Shown: in pieces, positions 37,501-48,299 of the stretch
Layout: each line of letters opens with the position of its first letter
Numbering within the stretch: the stretch's first letter is position 1
Notes under the pieces: generated by a model
Seen by the model: only the letters and a program-made list of their open reading frames with translations
Databases searched by the model: none
Told to the model about the DNA's origin: nothing
Assembly: GCA_024362935.1 (NCBI GenBank)
Contig: JANCRA010000005.1
Coordinates: 22,466,235-22,530,234, forward strand
Origin: Setophaga petechia
Lineage: Eukaryota; Chordata; Aves; Passeriformes; Parulidae
Direction: 5' to 3'
DNA length: 64,000 nucleotides
Made by a program: the position numbers and the translations under genes

Positions 37501-40138
37501 ATTGTGGAGCTTTACTCAAACTTCACTTTTTTAATATAGGAAAATAAACAGAAAGGCAGCTTTGCATTACTAACTGCAACCAATCACACTTGAACATATG
37601 TGTTGGGAACACATCAGCGAAACGTCTTAGGAGTGGCAAAAAGTGACACAGAAGAGAGGCCTTATTTTTGGATGTGTTCCCATCTTCACTTTGTTTCTGA
37701 ATCATAAAAGCTTTCTGCACAATGTACAAATGACAGTATTTTAGACATGGTTAGACATTGAGTTATCTATTTTGGTATATCTGTTAACCCTCCAAAACAG
37801 GAGAAAGTCAGGAAAATAACTGTTTTGCCACTTGTAAAAATTACCAAGTGGATGGTAAGATGCTATTCTCATACTCCAAATTGACCTAAGATTTATGATC
37901 ATCTAGAAAAAGTTTAAGGTTTTTGTCCATATTTCACAATTTTATCTAGAGGAATAAGAGCTCATTGCTTGTGATTTGGGAAAAGCCCCTCCAAGCTCCA
38001 AGGCAGAAATAGTACCAAGAGCAGAAAAATGAACTGCCACCCACAACTTCCTAACACAATCGACATTTCTGTGAAAAATAAAAATCATATTATATATATA
38101 AACACAGTGACATTTCAAAAGAATGTAGTAGAACTATATATTGCAATTATAAAATTGAGGAGGAGGGTGGCTAGGGGAATCTAGAAAGAGAAAATTAACT
38201 AGAAACATTAAAATTCTATAGTAGAGAACATAAGTGAAATAAAAACTTTGATCTTGCTTTTAGGAAAGCTGGTATAATTTAGGGCATACTCAATTGAAAG
38301 TTCTTAATTTTTATTAACTGAAATGAAATGTGAATCATATCTTCCTCCAAGGAAAAGAATGGTGATTTTTTTCTGCCATACAAACAAATTTACAATTCTG
38401 TCTCTGACTTGTCAAAGCCTAGCAACAAATAATTAACTGCAGAATCAGTGAATACAAAAATAATAATTGGGTAGGGAAAAAGAGATATTACAAACAATGT
38501 TTTATCCTTCAACTACTTCTCAAATCAGCAGAAAGGAGGGTAGCTTAAATTGAATAGCCTGAAAACACTGGAGAGAGCTACCAATATAAAGGCAGCCACT
38601 TAATATATTACTAATAACAATACTCGTAAAAACTTCAAACATTTTTAAGAGGCTCTCACACCCTGTGAATATAGGTTACTGCAACGTCCCAGTGAAAGAC
38701 CCTGTCAAAACTGTCAAATACTTTCATACAGTTTACATCCATCTGTTCAACAGAGCTCTGCAATGAAATAATTATTCATGGGTCAAGTAGACAGAATAAT
38801 TACAAAAAACCAAAAATACTTCAATTATTCTGAAAGTTGGATTTCCATTTCACCTGCTCAATGTAAAAACTTATGCTATCACAGTATAAGCCTACTGGGA
38901 TAGAGACACAACAGGGGTGTAGATAAAGTTTCAGTATGTACCTAACTTATATTTAGGAACAACACCCTGAAAAACACCTGCTGTTCTGTACTTACATGTG
39001 ACAGTCAACTCTACTTACTGGTGATTCAATGTCTTCCAGAAGTAACACTGAGCACCGCTCACACTTCAGGAGAGTCTGGGCCCGATGCATAATTTTCTTG
39101 ACAATTTTCTCTAAGTCAGTCTGTTCCTCAAAGAGGTCATTCACTACTTCAAGTAAAGCCTGTGCACAAGGACAGAAAACTCTTGTATTGGTTGTAGAAT
39201 TAATAAATACATGGAGCATTGCAAAGGAGGTGTCATATCTGGGATGGATTTTATATGAGTGATCCACTGAAATCTTCATTCAGAGAAAGTTCTTAATGAC
39301 TATGGCAACAAAATTGAAATGAATTTTTAATATTTTGTCAAGGAGTAGCAGGTTCAATACTATCAGAGGTATTTCTACTGAAGTTCTGGACCTGTGATCC
39401 AAGCTAACAAAAATATAATTCCCTGTCATTGTGTAAAGGATGATAAAAAAGAAGCCCAACTATTATTAAAAACCTCTCAAAATTACCATTTTGTTTCTTC
39501 AAAAAATAAAAGACCTCTCTGACAAGGGAATGACAGAGCAGCAGAGCATTATTTTCACTTCAGAGCCTCCTGTCCCAATGCATGCACAGCACCAGCAATC
39601 ATGAGTGTGTATTCTATGGAGACATGCTGTCCAAACCCTTCACATATAGGGTTTTTTTTCTCTGTTTAATTTTATAAAGATATATCCACATCATTTGCAT
39701 ATGAACAAAATACTAAAAATTCAGAATGGCAGAGACTTGAGATGAGTAGAACTTTATGAGAGCTTGAATCTCTGCCTAAATAACAATTTCTCCTGCACTG
39801 TCTGTGCCACAAATGCAATTGTTTCAGCACCTCAGGATGTGGAATTGACATCAGGAAACCACAGCCACCACTACAAGTGGATTTCCCTCCCACACTCTCT
39901 GCTTGCTGCCTTGATCAAAACAGGGATCTTCTGAAAATACAGTTTTTGAAATAGAACTGTCTGCTTAGCAAACACATATGCATAGCTGGAACTTGCAGGA
40001 ACAAAAGACTACAGTTTGATGTTGGTCCACTGTACATTTTGCACTTACCCTGCTTCTGTCATATTCCTTCCTTGAAGCTGCAAATAGCTGGGCATTGGAT
40101 ATGGCAATCCCACAGAAGGGGAGGTACATCTGCATCAC
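1458..40138 (-). CDS. PDE11A: PDE11A, partial gene (12 internal exons): dual-specificity 3',5'-cyclic nucleotide phosphodiesterase 11A
   Basis: The enzyme hydrolyses cAMP and cGMP to 5'-AMP and 5'-GMP and is mainly cytosolic. Twelve minus-strand exons (40049-40138, 39019-39159, 37159-37223, 33035-33167, 30622-30697, 29187-29254, 28734-28826, 26072-26122, 9147-9293, 8936-9043, 4141-4250, 1458-1548) join in frame to 391 codons with GT-AG borders throughout. In order they encode the end of GAF-A, the inter-GAF helix, GAF-B, a connecting helix and the N-terminal part of the PDEase I catalytic domain. YHNWRH (proton donor and metal ligand) and HDLDH (metal site) are visible. Compared with recalled human PDE11A4 (933 residues) the segment covers about 358-748 with about 11 differences, none at those motifs. 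PDE5A and PDE6 are the nearest alternatives, but signatures such as [20 protein letters not shown] and [20 protein letters not shown] identify PDE11A. Start and stop codons lie outside the window, and no frameshift or internal stop was found. Confidence 0.97.
1549..4140 (-). other. PDE11A intron, 2592 bp
   Basis: The stretch lies between two in-phase PDE11A exons with consensus donor and acceptor. It is AT-rich, with no coding exon, strong repeat or island recognised. Confidence 0.9.
4141..4250 (-). CDS. PDE11A: PDE11A exon: catalytic domain, HD metal motif
   Basis: This 110 bp exon follows a long pyrimidine tract (ten T, then CTGCTCGCAG) and ends AA|GTAAGG. The peptide is [18 protein letters not shown] then [18 protein letters not shown], about residues 682-717. 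[10 protein letters not shown] is the metal-binding signature of class I phosphodiesterases. Three conservative changes from recalled human occur before it (Asp to Glu, Val to Ile, Val to Leu). Two bases of the next Lys codon are left at the donor. Confidence 0.97.
4251..8935 (-). other. PDE11A intron, 4685 bp
   Basis: The intron separates the YHNWRH exon from the HDLDH exon. It begins at a clean GTGAGT donor and ends at a strong T-rich acceptor. Its only notable content is the CpG-rich patch at 7560-7860. The rest is AT-rich sequence without recognisable genes. Confidence 0.9.
7560..7860. promoter_or_regulatory. Intronic CpG-rich island
   Basis: About 300 bp of GC-rich sequence stands out from AT-rich surroundings. 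By hand I count about 20 CpG dinucleotides between 7565 and 7845, whereas flanking kilobases are nearly free of CpG. Long frames are open on both strands here, which GC-rich DNA often gives by chance. No TATA box, splice site set or known domain was recognised. A small promoter, enhancer or exonised GC-rich insert are all possible. The function is inferred from composition only. Confidence 0.4.
8936..9043 (-). CDS. PDE11A: PDE11A exon: catalytic domain, proton-donor His
   Basis: This 108 bp exon has 36 codons, phase 0. The acceptor is AATTTCAG|ACG and the donor is ACT|GTGAGT. The peptide runs from [18 protein letters not shown] through [11 protein letters not shown] to LMFAMLT, about residues 646-681. 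The first His of YHNWRH is the family's general acid and the second is a metal ligand. It is identical to the human sequence as I recall it. Confidence 0.97.
9044..9146 (-). other. PDE11A intron, 103 bp
   Basis: This very short intron runs from GTAACC to TTTCAG between two catalytic-domain exons. Both borders are fixed by the conserved protein on each side (KIDYE and TLCRW). Confidence 0.95.
9147..9293 (-). CDS. PDE11A: PDE11A exon: start of catalytic domain
   Basis: This 147 bp exon has 49 codons, phase 0 at both ends. The acceptor is TTTTCAG|GCA and the donor is GAG|GTAACC. The peptide starts [20 protein letters not shown] and ends [10 protein letters not shown], about residues 597-645. 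These are the first helices of the PDEase I domain. Gly replaces Ala in the recalled human SELAIDD. Confidence 0.97.
16080..16112 (+). repeat. Short direct repeat of CCTAAGCAC
   Basis: The motif CCTAAGCAC occurs at the start, and again after a CTAGGTG spacer, with a third degenerate copy between them. It is a small local duplication without evident function. Confidence 0.6.
21833..21848. repeat. Poly-T run of 16
   Basis: Sixteen consecutive T bases lie within intron. On the minus strand this is an A16 tract. I could not identify a retroelement body next to it. Confidence 0.8.
22998..23058. repeat. Perfect inverted repeat, 28 bp arms with 5 nt spacer
   Basis: The left arm (22998-23025) is six T followed by GAAGCTATTATAATCTAAACCT. 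The spacer is GAATA. The right arm (23031-23058) is the exact reverse complement of the left. Transcribed in either direction it would fold into a 28 bp uninterrupted stem with a pentaloop. It lies inside the 16.8 kb PDE11A intron. Further copies of an AATCTAAA-like motif follow to about 23095, hinting at local duplication. It could be a miniature transposon remnant, a template-switch product, or an RNA hairpin. The sequence does not decide between these. Confidence 0.9.
23740..24180. other. GC-richer intronic patch, possible old mobile-element or LTR fragment
   Basis: The stretch is richer in GC and CpG than the surrounding intron (for example ACATCGGGTAAATCGGAAC, and ACACGCCCGGAGGGAGGG). 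It has AATAAA-like signals on both strands, near 23875 on plus and near 23940 on minus. This would suit a degraded LTR or another inserted element, but I could not find terminal repeats, a primer-binding site or target-site duplications. I do not recognise the family. Confidence 0.25.
26072..26122 (-). CDS. PDE11A: PDE11A exon: GAF-B to catalytic linker, 51 bp
   Basis: This small exon has 17 codons, phase 0 at both ends. The acceptor is GGGGCAG|GTG and the donor is AAG|GTAAGA. The peptide [17 protein letters not shown] matches about residues 580-596. It is too short to stand out as an open frame and was found from its splice sites and homology. It is followed by the 16.8 kb intron, so it sits far from its next partner exon. 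Confidence 0.95.
26123..28733 (-). other. PDE11A intron, 2611 bp
   Basis: The intron is AT-rich between the KQSVALD and VLSYHAT exons. No gene, clear repeat or island was recognised. Confidence 0.9.
28734..28826 (-). CDS. PDE11A: PDE11A exon: end of GAF-B and following helix
   Basis: This 93 bp exon has 31 codons, phase 0 at both ends. The acceptor is ATTTTAG|GCT and the donor is GAT|GTATGT. The peptide is [20 protein letters not shown] then [11 protein letters not shown], about residues 549-579. It closes GAF-B and begins the helix leading to the catalytic domain. I see no difference from recalled human PDE11A. Confidence 0.96.
28827..29186 (-). other. PDE11A intron, 360 bp
   Basis: This short intron between two GAF-B exons has consensus GTAAGA and TTTTAG borders. 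Nothing else was seen in it. Confidence 0.95.
29187..29254 (-). CDS. PDE11A: PDE11A exon: GAF-B NKFDE-like region
   Basis: This 68 bp exon has acceptor TCTAAAG|GGG and donor GAA|GTAAGA. The peptide is [20 protein letters not shown] then FE, about residues 526-548. It contains the PDE11 version of the GAF NKFDE motif (N-R..F...D-Q instead of N-K..F...D-E), which is also the form I recall in human PDE11A. Ser replaces Pro in GKPFDD. Confidence 0.96.
29255..30621 (-). other. PDE11A intron, 1367 bp
   Basis: The intron splits a Gly codon (G|GG) within GAF-B. No gene or strong repeat was recognised in it. Confidence 0.93.
30622..30697 (-). CDS. PDE11A: PDE11A exon: GAF-B beta-strand segment
   Basis: This 76 bp exon starts after TTTTAG with GCT GAC CAA and ends with a single G before GTAAGA. 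The peptide is [19 protein letters not shown] then STHQIIG, about residues 501-526. The VLCVPI strand is a standard GAF landmark. Thr replaces Asn in the recalled human NSNHQ. The Gly codon is split across the intron and is completed by GG in the next exon. Confidence 0.96.
30698..33034 (-). other. PDE11A intron, 2337 bp
   Basis: The intron is AT-rich between the RFDAE and ADQIS exons. Nothing coding or repetitive was recognised. Confidence 0.93.
33035..33167 (-). CDS. PDE11A: PDE11A exon: GAF-B core
   Basis: This 133 bp exon has acceptor TTTTGATAG|TTTC and donor GAG|GTGAGA. The first base completes Ser of [15 protein letters not shown], and the exon continues through [18 protein letters not shown] and [13 protein letters not shown], about residues 456-500. 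The segment carries the [11 protein letters not shown] signature typical of PDE GAF domains. Two conservative changes from recalled human occur in KDSVEKS. Confidence 0.96.
33168..37158 (-). other. PDE11A intron, 3991 bp
   Basis: This AT-rich intron splits the Ser codon of NSFK. An AT-only stretch of TATATA type lies near 36950-36980. No gene was seen. Confidence 0.92.
37159..37223 (-). CDS. PDE11A: PDE11A exon: GAF-B, short
   Basis: This 65 bp exon enters at phase 0 after GTGACAG and leaves two bases (AG) before donor GTTAGT. The peptide is [11 protein letters not shown] followed by [10 protein letters not shown], corresponding to about residues 435-455. Thr-Asp replaces the recalled human Ala-Glu in the ADAEN stretch. 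The split Ser codon is completed by the first base of the next exon (AG|T), which confirms the junction. Confidence 0.95.
37224..39018 (-). other. PDE11A intron, 1795 bp
   Basis: The intron lies between the EDIESP and VVKFTK exons. It is AT-rich with a short TATATATATA run near 38090. No gene was seen. Confidence 0.93.
39019..39159 (-). CDS. PDE11A: PDE11A exon: linker helix and start of GAF-B
   Basis: This 141 bp exon has 47 codons, phase 0 at both ends. The acceptor is TGCACAG|GCT and the donor is CCA|GTAAGT. The peptide begins [20 protein letters not shown] and ends [12 protein letters not shown], matching about residues 388-434. It provides the end of the inter-GAF helix and the first GAF-B helix and strand. 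I see no difference from recalled human PDE11A. The open frame runs into both flanking introns, so the splice sites rather than the frame define the exon. Confidence 0.96.
39160..40048 (-). other. PDE11A intron, 889 bp
   Basis: The intron separates the YDRSR and ALLEVV exons and has consensus GTAAGT and CACAG borders. Nothing else was recognised. Confidence 0.95.
40049..40138 (-). CDS. PDE11A: PDE11A exon: end of GAF-A and start of linker helix
   Basis: This 90 bp exon has 30 codons and is phase 0 at both ends. The acceptor reads ACTAG before GTG ATG CAG and the donor is AGG|GTAAGT. The peptide runs from [19 protein letters not shown] to RKEYDRSR, matching about residues 358-387 of human PDE11A4. 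It forms the last GAF-A helix and the beginning of the long helix joining GAF-A to GAF-B. One change from recalled human is Asp for Glu in KEYDRSR. It is the most 5' coding exon I can find in the window. Confidence 0.95.
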
Positions 40139-43100
40139 CTAGTATGGAAAGAAACTTGCAGTCATTAAAAACAACTGCAATTCTTTACAGCAAATTCTTA
40201 CTAATAAAGAGACGTAAACTTAGGGGACGCATCACAGGAAGGTCTCAGCTCACTCTTCAGCAGAGCACTAAACACAAAACAAAATCATCATGGGCAAGGC
40301 ACATCAGATGCATGGAAAGAAATCAAATGTCTAGGAAAGAACAAATACAATTAAGCTCACAGGTCCCAGAAGTCTGGGTTCTCCACAATTTCTCTGGGCA
40401 TCTGTGGATTCTCAGCTCTATAAAATGCCTTCTGAAGACTATTTTAAATTACTGTAGATGGTACAGCTTCCCTAGAAAAGTATTCATTTCTCTGGAGTGC
40501 TTTTTTGTTCTGAACTCAAGAAGCAAATTTGAGTCACATTCCTGTTGAGTACATCTGGAGCACACAGATTTTGGAGAATACCAGCACAATGGAATACAGC
40601 ACATTGATCCTACACTATTAGTCAGAAAACTGATTGTCTTCTCAAAGAAGGTTAAAAAAAAAGAGTTAAAAGAATATTCTTGAAAAACTGGGCCTTAATA
40701 TATCATCATACATTTAAAAAGATTGAAAAGGAAGGACTGTGAACATAGTTTGAGGTGCCCAAGATGATTTTAGGTTGGCTGTGTGAAGTTAGAAAACTGG
40801 ACCAGTCAAACAGCTGAATTCCTGTGGGACTGGCACTTTCCAAGGATGACAATGGATCAAAGTACAAACCCAGCATTTTAAGCCACACACTGGTAAGAAA
40901 TCTGTAACATACTGTCACTCCTGAGTGGTTCCCAGGGTTAGGTCTGAGACTTTTAGTAAATTTTACAGCTGCTGAATAGCCTTAACATTTGCAAAGCCAG
41001 TGGGAGTTGAGGCACTCTGCTGTTTACAGAGCCAAAAGAATGCTGCAGCAGCTAACCTTTCTTATCTTTGGTCTGTCTGTCTATTGTAAGAAATCCTGTC
41101 TGTGACAAATTTTGGCATTAAGAGAGTGGCATTTGTCTTTGAAATTCTATTTAATTAGAAAAATACTGCTAACCCAGAGACGTGGGCTGTTGAGACTATC
41201 TGAGGAAAGAACCCAGAACAGAAACAGCAGCAGCACCTACTGTTATACTTTATCTACCTTGAGCATTCCACTGGTTCCATACCTGCTTAGTCTATGTTTG
41301 AGTAATGATAAGCTTTTGGAAAGGATCCTCAGATCCTCTGAATTTTGTACCTTTACACCTGGCACTCTGTCACAGTAACTGCAGACTGTAAGGGTGCACA
41401 CCTGTACTGCTAATTTGGAAACACCCTACTTTCATCCTCCTCCCATCACAGCTACCTATGGCTGTAAAGAAAATGACACTTTAGACTCTGCAAACACTCA
41501 CCTTTCTGAAGAGGCAGTAATTAAAGTAGCCAACTATCACACCAGATCTACAGGACAGAGTACACAAAATGAAAAATAAAGTACAAATGTAATAAACTGA
41601 TAAGAGGGATTAATTTTTTAATAGTCAGAGCTTCTCTGAGAGAATTTTGCGTATTTCAGTTTAGTTTTTATTTCCAAATGAAACAAAAAACCTCCCTATC
41701 TATATTTTCTTGCAATGGTACTAAAAACCACAGCCAAGTAAGAGATCAGAGCAGAAAAAGTTAACTTAAGAAAAATTTGGCCTTTAGTGAAATTTTGAAT
41801 ACCTTAATGAGACTGGATACATTTTTACTTAATAGGAAATACTAGTATTTTTTGCCTCCACACTGGAATCTCTATTCCCAAAATTAATGTGGCCCTGTGA
41901 CAAAGGAAAGCACAAGAGGAGTTTATGAACCTTCAGGAATCACAAAACCAGCTAGCCAAAATTTCATTTTGGTGAGAAGAAAATAAAACCTTACAATGTT
42001 GAAAACCATTGGTCTCTGTGACCCAAACTCCAAGGCACTTGATCTATGCACAGAAATTACCATCCATAAAACACTGTTTTATGACATCTTAAGAGCTTGG
42101 AAAGCCACTGACATACATCACTCTTGTCATCACTCGAACTAATTGTATAAGGCGCAGCACAATTAAGGACACCAAGTTGTTTAAGAAAACCAGTAGAAGA
42201 AATAAATGAATGTCAACAATTATGAAGGGAAAAAAAAAAACCACAAGAAAAAAAACTATCAGGTAGAGAGGAATCATCCTGTGGTTCAATTATTCCTGTT
42301 TACCTAAAATTCACAAAACAAAAACCTACTGTTCTTCTTGTGTACTCTCTGAATGGTCAAAGTGACTTTTCCTTAAACTACTTTTGGCAAGTGGTTGGTA
42401 ATACAGTACCAAGTACACAAAGAATGAAGATGTTTCTAATGGTAGCTTAATTTTAAGTAAGACTTCTTAAACCAAAATTGCTCAGTGGGATAGAAAGCAG
42501 TTATTGCAATTTTATTTCAGATTACAAATTTAGATCTGCAGTATTAAGACTATTTTATAAGCACATGTTTATGCTATGACTGTGGACACTGCATAAAAAT
42601 ATGGAATAATGTCATATTCAACTCTTATCTGTCTGAGCCACAGCTGGTATTTTTAAGCCAGATTCACACTTCAGGGATTTTCCCTCCAAAGAGAATGTAA
42701 AAAGTTGAGGAAATGGCACATAACACCATGAGATAGACACATCCTTTTCCCCTCCTCTTAAGTGAAAGATAACTAATTACTAATTTCCTGGTGCTCCAAG
42801 GTAAAAACTGGCCCAAAGGTTGAGTATGCTACATGCTTCCATTACATCCATGCACAAAGTTTTTGTGTGAAACTCATGGAAGAACATGCAGCATACCCCT
42901 CTAAAGTACATAAAGTAATTTCCCTTTGTTAAAATTAAGGCTATTCAAAATTAGTTTTGAAGCAAAAGGGAATATATCTGAAATATAATTTCCTTCCACG
43001 TCTATTTTTAATTAATTACAGGAAAATATTCTGCAGATTTACTAAAGTTATTTTCTAAGAAAGCAAATGGGCAGAATTAAAAAAAATCAAAACCTGATTT

Positions 43101-46100
43101 AACAGATGTGCCTCATTAAATTATTTTGTCTAATAGGAGTAGTTGCAATGATTCATCACAGTTCTATGTGACATATTGATAAAAACACCAGTAAGTATGT
43201 AAGAGTAGATTTTATAAAAATGGTGTTTAGGCTGAGTAACAACCTAATGAATGTGCTGAGATATTGAAAGACACTAGTTGTTGCTGGATTTTTTTTCATG
43301 AAAACTATAAGGTATTCAGATACAGTAACTTCAGGTTAACAAGTTTATATTATGAATTACTTGGACATTCAGGGTCCAGGTGACCTGGCTCAGTTTCTCT
43401 TAATTAACCCCCCAGTAAGTACCCCCTTGGGTAGCAGCTACACTGACCTCAAAAATTCACAGCAACATTCAAAAGCTAAAAAGCTGAACTCACAAACTGT
43501 TCAATATTTTATCAGGGCAGGAAACCTATGAAAAGAAGTAGTAGTAATGGGAACTTTCAATATCTCACTTTTTTTCTTTTTAAAATTCTATTATTTCATT
43601 ATTGTATGTTAGGAGTATTAAAACACAAGTACCAAGGAAACAAACAGTATAATTACAAGAAATTTTAGTATTCAGTTATATCATAACTACTTACATTTTC
43701 AGCTAGGTCTTGAAGATTACTTATCTTTACTTCAAAACTACATCAGTAAGATCAGATATCTGCCCTGACCACAGTTACTGCTGGCTCCCCACAGGATATA
43801 TTTCCATTGCTTTGGTATCTCCACACATCTCCAGAACTGTAGCCCCAAAGTTAGACCTTCAAATCCACAACAATAACTGAAGCAGGAGCTTGGTATTTGG
43901 AAGTATGAAATACTTCCAGATTCTGCAGTATTAAATACTGGGACAAGTAAGCTACAAACTGTGCTTGTTAGTGGATACTTTTATTTTATGGCATCAGTTC
44001 AGAAACACACCAGTGCTCCCTCAGAATTTTAAAGGGCAGTCTTCCATATGTTTCCTCTTCATGATGACAGTTTTACAGGCCAAAAGTTCCACACCTGGTT
44101 ACACAGTTGTCTGGGCACATCAGCATCTGGACACCTACACTACAGCAGCAGAGTGTCTTGAGATGTGACACTCATTTTCCTTTCATCCAGCTTTTCATAG
44201 ATGATGAGACATGGAATACCTAAGTTAGTAAAATGTGTTCCTCTGAACTGCTAAAAATTAGGGGTTCTTTTCATCATCTGGGTTTGGATTTCACAATCAC
44301 TTCACATACGATACAAATCTTCCTATCATCAGAAGCAGGAAGGAGACCTCTGGCCAAGCCCTTTCTGACAATGCATATTATCAAGACGTACCACCTTTCC
44401 TCCACTGCACAGCCTGGAGAGGAGGGTCCTTATGGAATCTGTAAAACTCTTCCCTTTCTGCATAAGAAAAACTCCTGCTGGTTCCAGCTGCAAAAGAAGG
44501 CTATTTTCTAGAATTGTGTGCCTCACAGGAAGCAAATTCTGAAATTTTCTCTTACGAGAGGAAAATATAAAAGCAACAAAGTTGCATGGGTGCAGACCTG
44601 CAATGCAGAAAGTTATTAGCTAATGGTGAAAACCAGCCAGTGCTGCAAATGGCAGCACACTGCAGAGGTGAAATGTGAGCTTGCTGGCTGGAAAGCTGCC
44701 CTGACTTCAGCTTCAGCAAATGCAGTGACATTTACCCTGCCTCCCCCGTGTCAGCTTCGCATCATGGAGCCTTCTCCGAGAGCACACGCTGCCATAACTA
44801 TCCAATGGAGTCTAACTCAGCTTCTGGCACACTCCAAGCACCCCCTGCCTGTGGTCAGAAAAGAAAACAATTCTGATGTCTGACAGAAGAAAGAAGCTTC
44901 TCAGTAATGCTTGTGTACTCACTCTGGCACAAACTCCAGGTTGAGCTCTCAGCAAATGCCTGTCTGGTTCAGTTGTTTTCTTTAGCGGCCACAGGAGCCA
45001 CTTCTCTTTACACAGCTTGCTTGGTGAGCCTGTGGGGAAAGGAGCTAGTACAGCCTTCCTAGAAAGAGAAAAGAAGTCCTTTCAAAGGAAAAGTTTTTGC
45101 TATAGTTTAAAGTGATAAATGTTTTGTGGACATACTTGAAACCAAATCAGGGAAGCCAGCTGCTCTTTAAAATATTTCCTAATGTGTTCAAAATAGGTTC
45201 AGAGAATGAAATATTCTACTGAATTCTGAAAGCAATAAACCAAATCCAATTGCAAAATGGTTAAACACAAGTACTCATCCAAATTCCATTACCTCCTGCC
45301 AGCTGTGCAGGGTCTGGCTAGCCACACATCTGATAAAATCTAATTGTCATCCAAGTTCACAAATCCAAGAAATATTTACCAAAATTATTTTTCCACCCCA
45401 AGCATGGAAAGAGCAATTGGTTGGTAAAAACAGTTCATGAATTGTAGGCACCGAAATAGGGTACACAGCTCCTGCTTGTGTCACTGAACCTTCAGAGGGT
45501 CCTGAGCCAATCTTCTAGTGCCTTTTTCTTTTCTTTTTTTTTAAGTTTGTATTTGCATGTGATTATTAATGCAGTACGATAAAAATGTGCTGATGCTTGC
45601 AAACATAGAGCAGCATCTCTGCCCTATAAAGCTCACTCTCTAACTCTGGAAGATTTTGGTGTCTGTAAACAGCCTGAAAAGGACCATGGGAACAATCCTT
45701 CAGCACTGCTCTGTACTTGCCTGCCTCACAGAATTACTGGCACACATTCAAACTAGATAACTGCGTCACCAGACAGATTACAAAACATGTCTCTGGTAGA
45801 AGCAGACTTATTACAGTTTTAAAGCCTGACTCCTATGTAGGTCACTGTCCTCACAAGCCATGGCACTGAGAGACTGCTGCATGCAGGACCAAAGGGCAGG
45901 AAAGGGTGGGAGTGCAGCCAAATGTGCTCAACTCTGACTTTTCTGCAGGCCCCATCACTGCCCTCTAGTTGTTCAGCACAACCTCATCTTCTCCCTTTTC
46001 TGCTATGCACCCAAGGTCGTTAAACTGGGAAAACAAGTCAACACAATGAACTTGATTTATAATAATACACTTGTAAAAATGTTTATACAGTCAGAACACA

Positions 46101-48299
46101 TCTACAAATCTTACTTTTTTCTGGCAGGTATTTGACGATTTCTTGACCCAGTCACTTTACAGCTAGATATTATCTATTATTCTCCTCACTACCAGGGTGT
46201 GAACCTCAAAAAATATAAACAAGCAATGCTGAATTATACTTGGGTATACTTGGTCAAAAAACCCAAAAACATTCGAACTTGCTATTAAACCTATTTATAA
46301 CAATATTTGGTAAGACATAAATATTTTAACATTGCATTACATTTAGTATTCGGTATAAAGTGAAAAGAAGAATAACTGTACCGTAAATTTCCTTACAGCA
46401 CCTCATTTTAAATGGTGCTGCCCCAAATTAATCTGAAATATGAAAACATTTCTGCTAAAGACTAGAAAGCCAAAAATAAACATATGTAAAATGTCTGCTA
46501 TTCTAGGATCCCTTCATCTGATCTCCTACATGCAAAATCCAGCTATTTTCACTGGAAATGTCTCTATATTTTACACAAACCTGAATCAGTGATGCCCACT
46601 AATAAGCCCCATCCCAGCAAATACGTCAAACTGCCACTCAGTTATTCAACATGTGATATTAAGCCAGGATTTCCAGAAGGGAAAATGAGGACAAGAGGAG
46701 GAAAAAAGTTACACAAGGAATGACAGTGATTCTATTAAAATCAGACGTGTATGATCTGAAAAAGAGCAGAGGAAGCAGGTAAAGAGCATCATCATGCCAG
46801 TGTAAGCACCTGTAAGGCCAATGCCTGGCAGTGGCCCTTAGCCCCAGGGCTTCAGCAAATGCACACTGAGATGTAAAGCAAGGAAAAGTCAGCTTACAGG
46901 CAGCCTGAAGGAGGGCTGCAAAGTTGCAGCAGTGTGATCAAAGTTGTGAACTAACATGTTTCTGTGTCATAAACATACTGACAGCCATGAAGACTCTTCA
47001 CTGCAAGGGCTACTGAGGACTCAGACCTGGATGGTGGAGATGTGGGCTATGTCTGTGGGACCATCTGCAGGCAGAATGCCTTAAATCAACCCAACAGTTA
47101 TAAATTATGTTTCTTTATCAACTCTAGCGTTTCCACCCATTGGACATTAGCAAGGCTTTGTAGCAAAGTCTTAAGGAGAAATGCTAAGCAGCTTTTATTA
47201 GCTCATCTGAAATAACAGGGATAAGAAGAATCACAAAGGCCATGAATCTTCAAAACCACAACTCCTACCCACAAATTAAGTTCCTCTCCTTCAAAGGATG
47301 AATATCAGTTATATTTGAAATATCTAAATTATATCATCACCTTGAAAAAAACCAAAAAAACCCAAGGTATATATCCCCTGAAATAATTCACAGAGGACAT
47401 TTCACCAGTGTATTGCTTTCCCGAGAGACCAAGAGGGGCTGTTACTGCCTGGCTGCTCTGCTCTGCCCTGTTTGAAGAGGAGTCACTAGAGGCCAGCCCC
47501 CAGGCACAGGAGCCTGCAGCTCTTACGTAAGGCAGGCAGTTCTGCAGTGCCTAAATCTCAGTGTCTCAAAGCACTTTGGCAGGCCATGAACAAAGTTTTA
47601 CAGCAGCAATGTCAGGTAGTAATTTTTATCTAGGGACAGCAAAACTGAGCCAAAGAAAAATTTAACTGATATCTGAAGGGAGGAAAAAGGTCACAAAGAA
47701 AGATTTTGTCAAAATTTTGGAAAGATTCCTGGCTTCCCCTATGCTTGAATCAGTGGAACCAGCTTTATAAATGTCACTGCATGAGTTGGGAAGATCTTGG
47801 TATTGGCAAAGTGAGAGCTGTGAAGACTGATACTACCAATACCAAAAATAGGAACTGCAGATCAGAACTTTAAATTGGCATAGATGAATTAATAAGTATC
47901 ACCTCAAAGCTGTCTTTCCTACAACACAATTGCAGGCTTTGATCTTACCATTTCAAGTTGCACTCATCTGTCATCTGGCAGACAAAATATATAATAATTG
48001 ACCATGCTAATTGAATGGCATTGAAACCAAGAGATAAATTCCACATGCATCCATACAAAGAGATCATCTTCAAGTCACAGTTCTACTTATAACTCAGTTA
48101 ACAATTCCCAATTCTTGTTTAAGATGAAAAATAGATTTATCCACTTACTTCCTCCTGCAGGCCTTAAGTATTAGAGTACACAAACTGAAAAGTGCTTCTA
48201 CTAATTCTTGACTTACCCCATAACTGAATGAAGATGTCTTCTTTCACTTTTGTATGGACTAAAATCTTCTCTTTAGAGCCACAGTGCAGATACAGGACC

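Noticed and set aside
40039..40548. A 169-codon plus-strand open frame antisense to a PDE11A exon
   Set aside because: It overlaps the conserved VMQMYL exon on the opposite strand and extends into intron. The peptide has no recognisable domain.
44255..44290. A DDEK-coding stretch on the minus strand, considered as the missing GAF-A exon end
   Set aside because: There is an in-frame stop four codons upstream and no match to the rest of the expected PFTEDDEK context.
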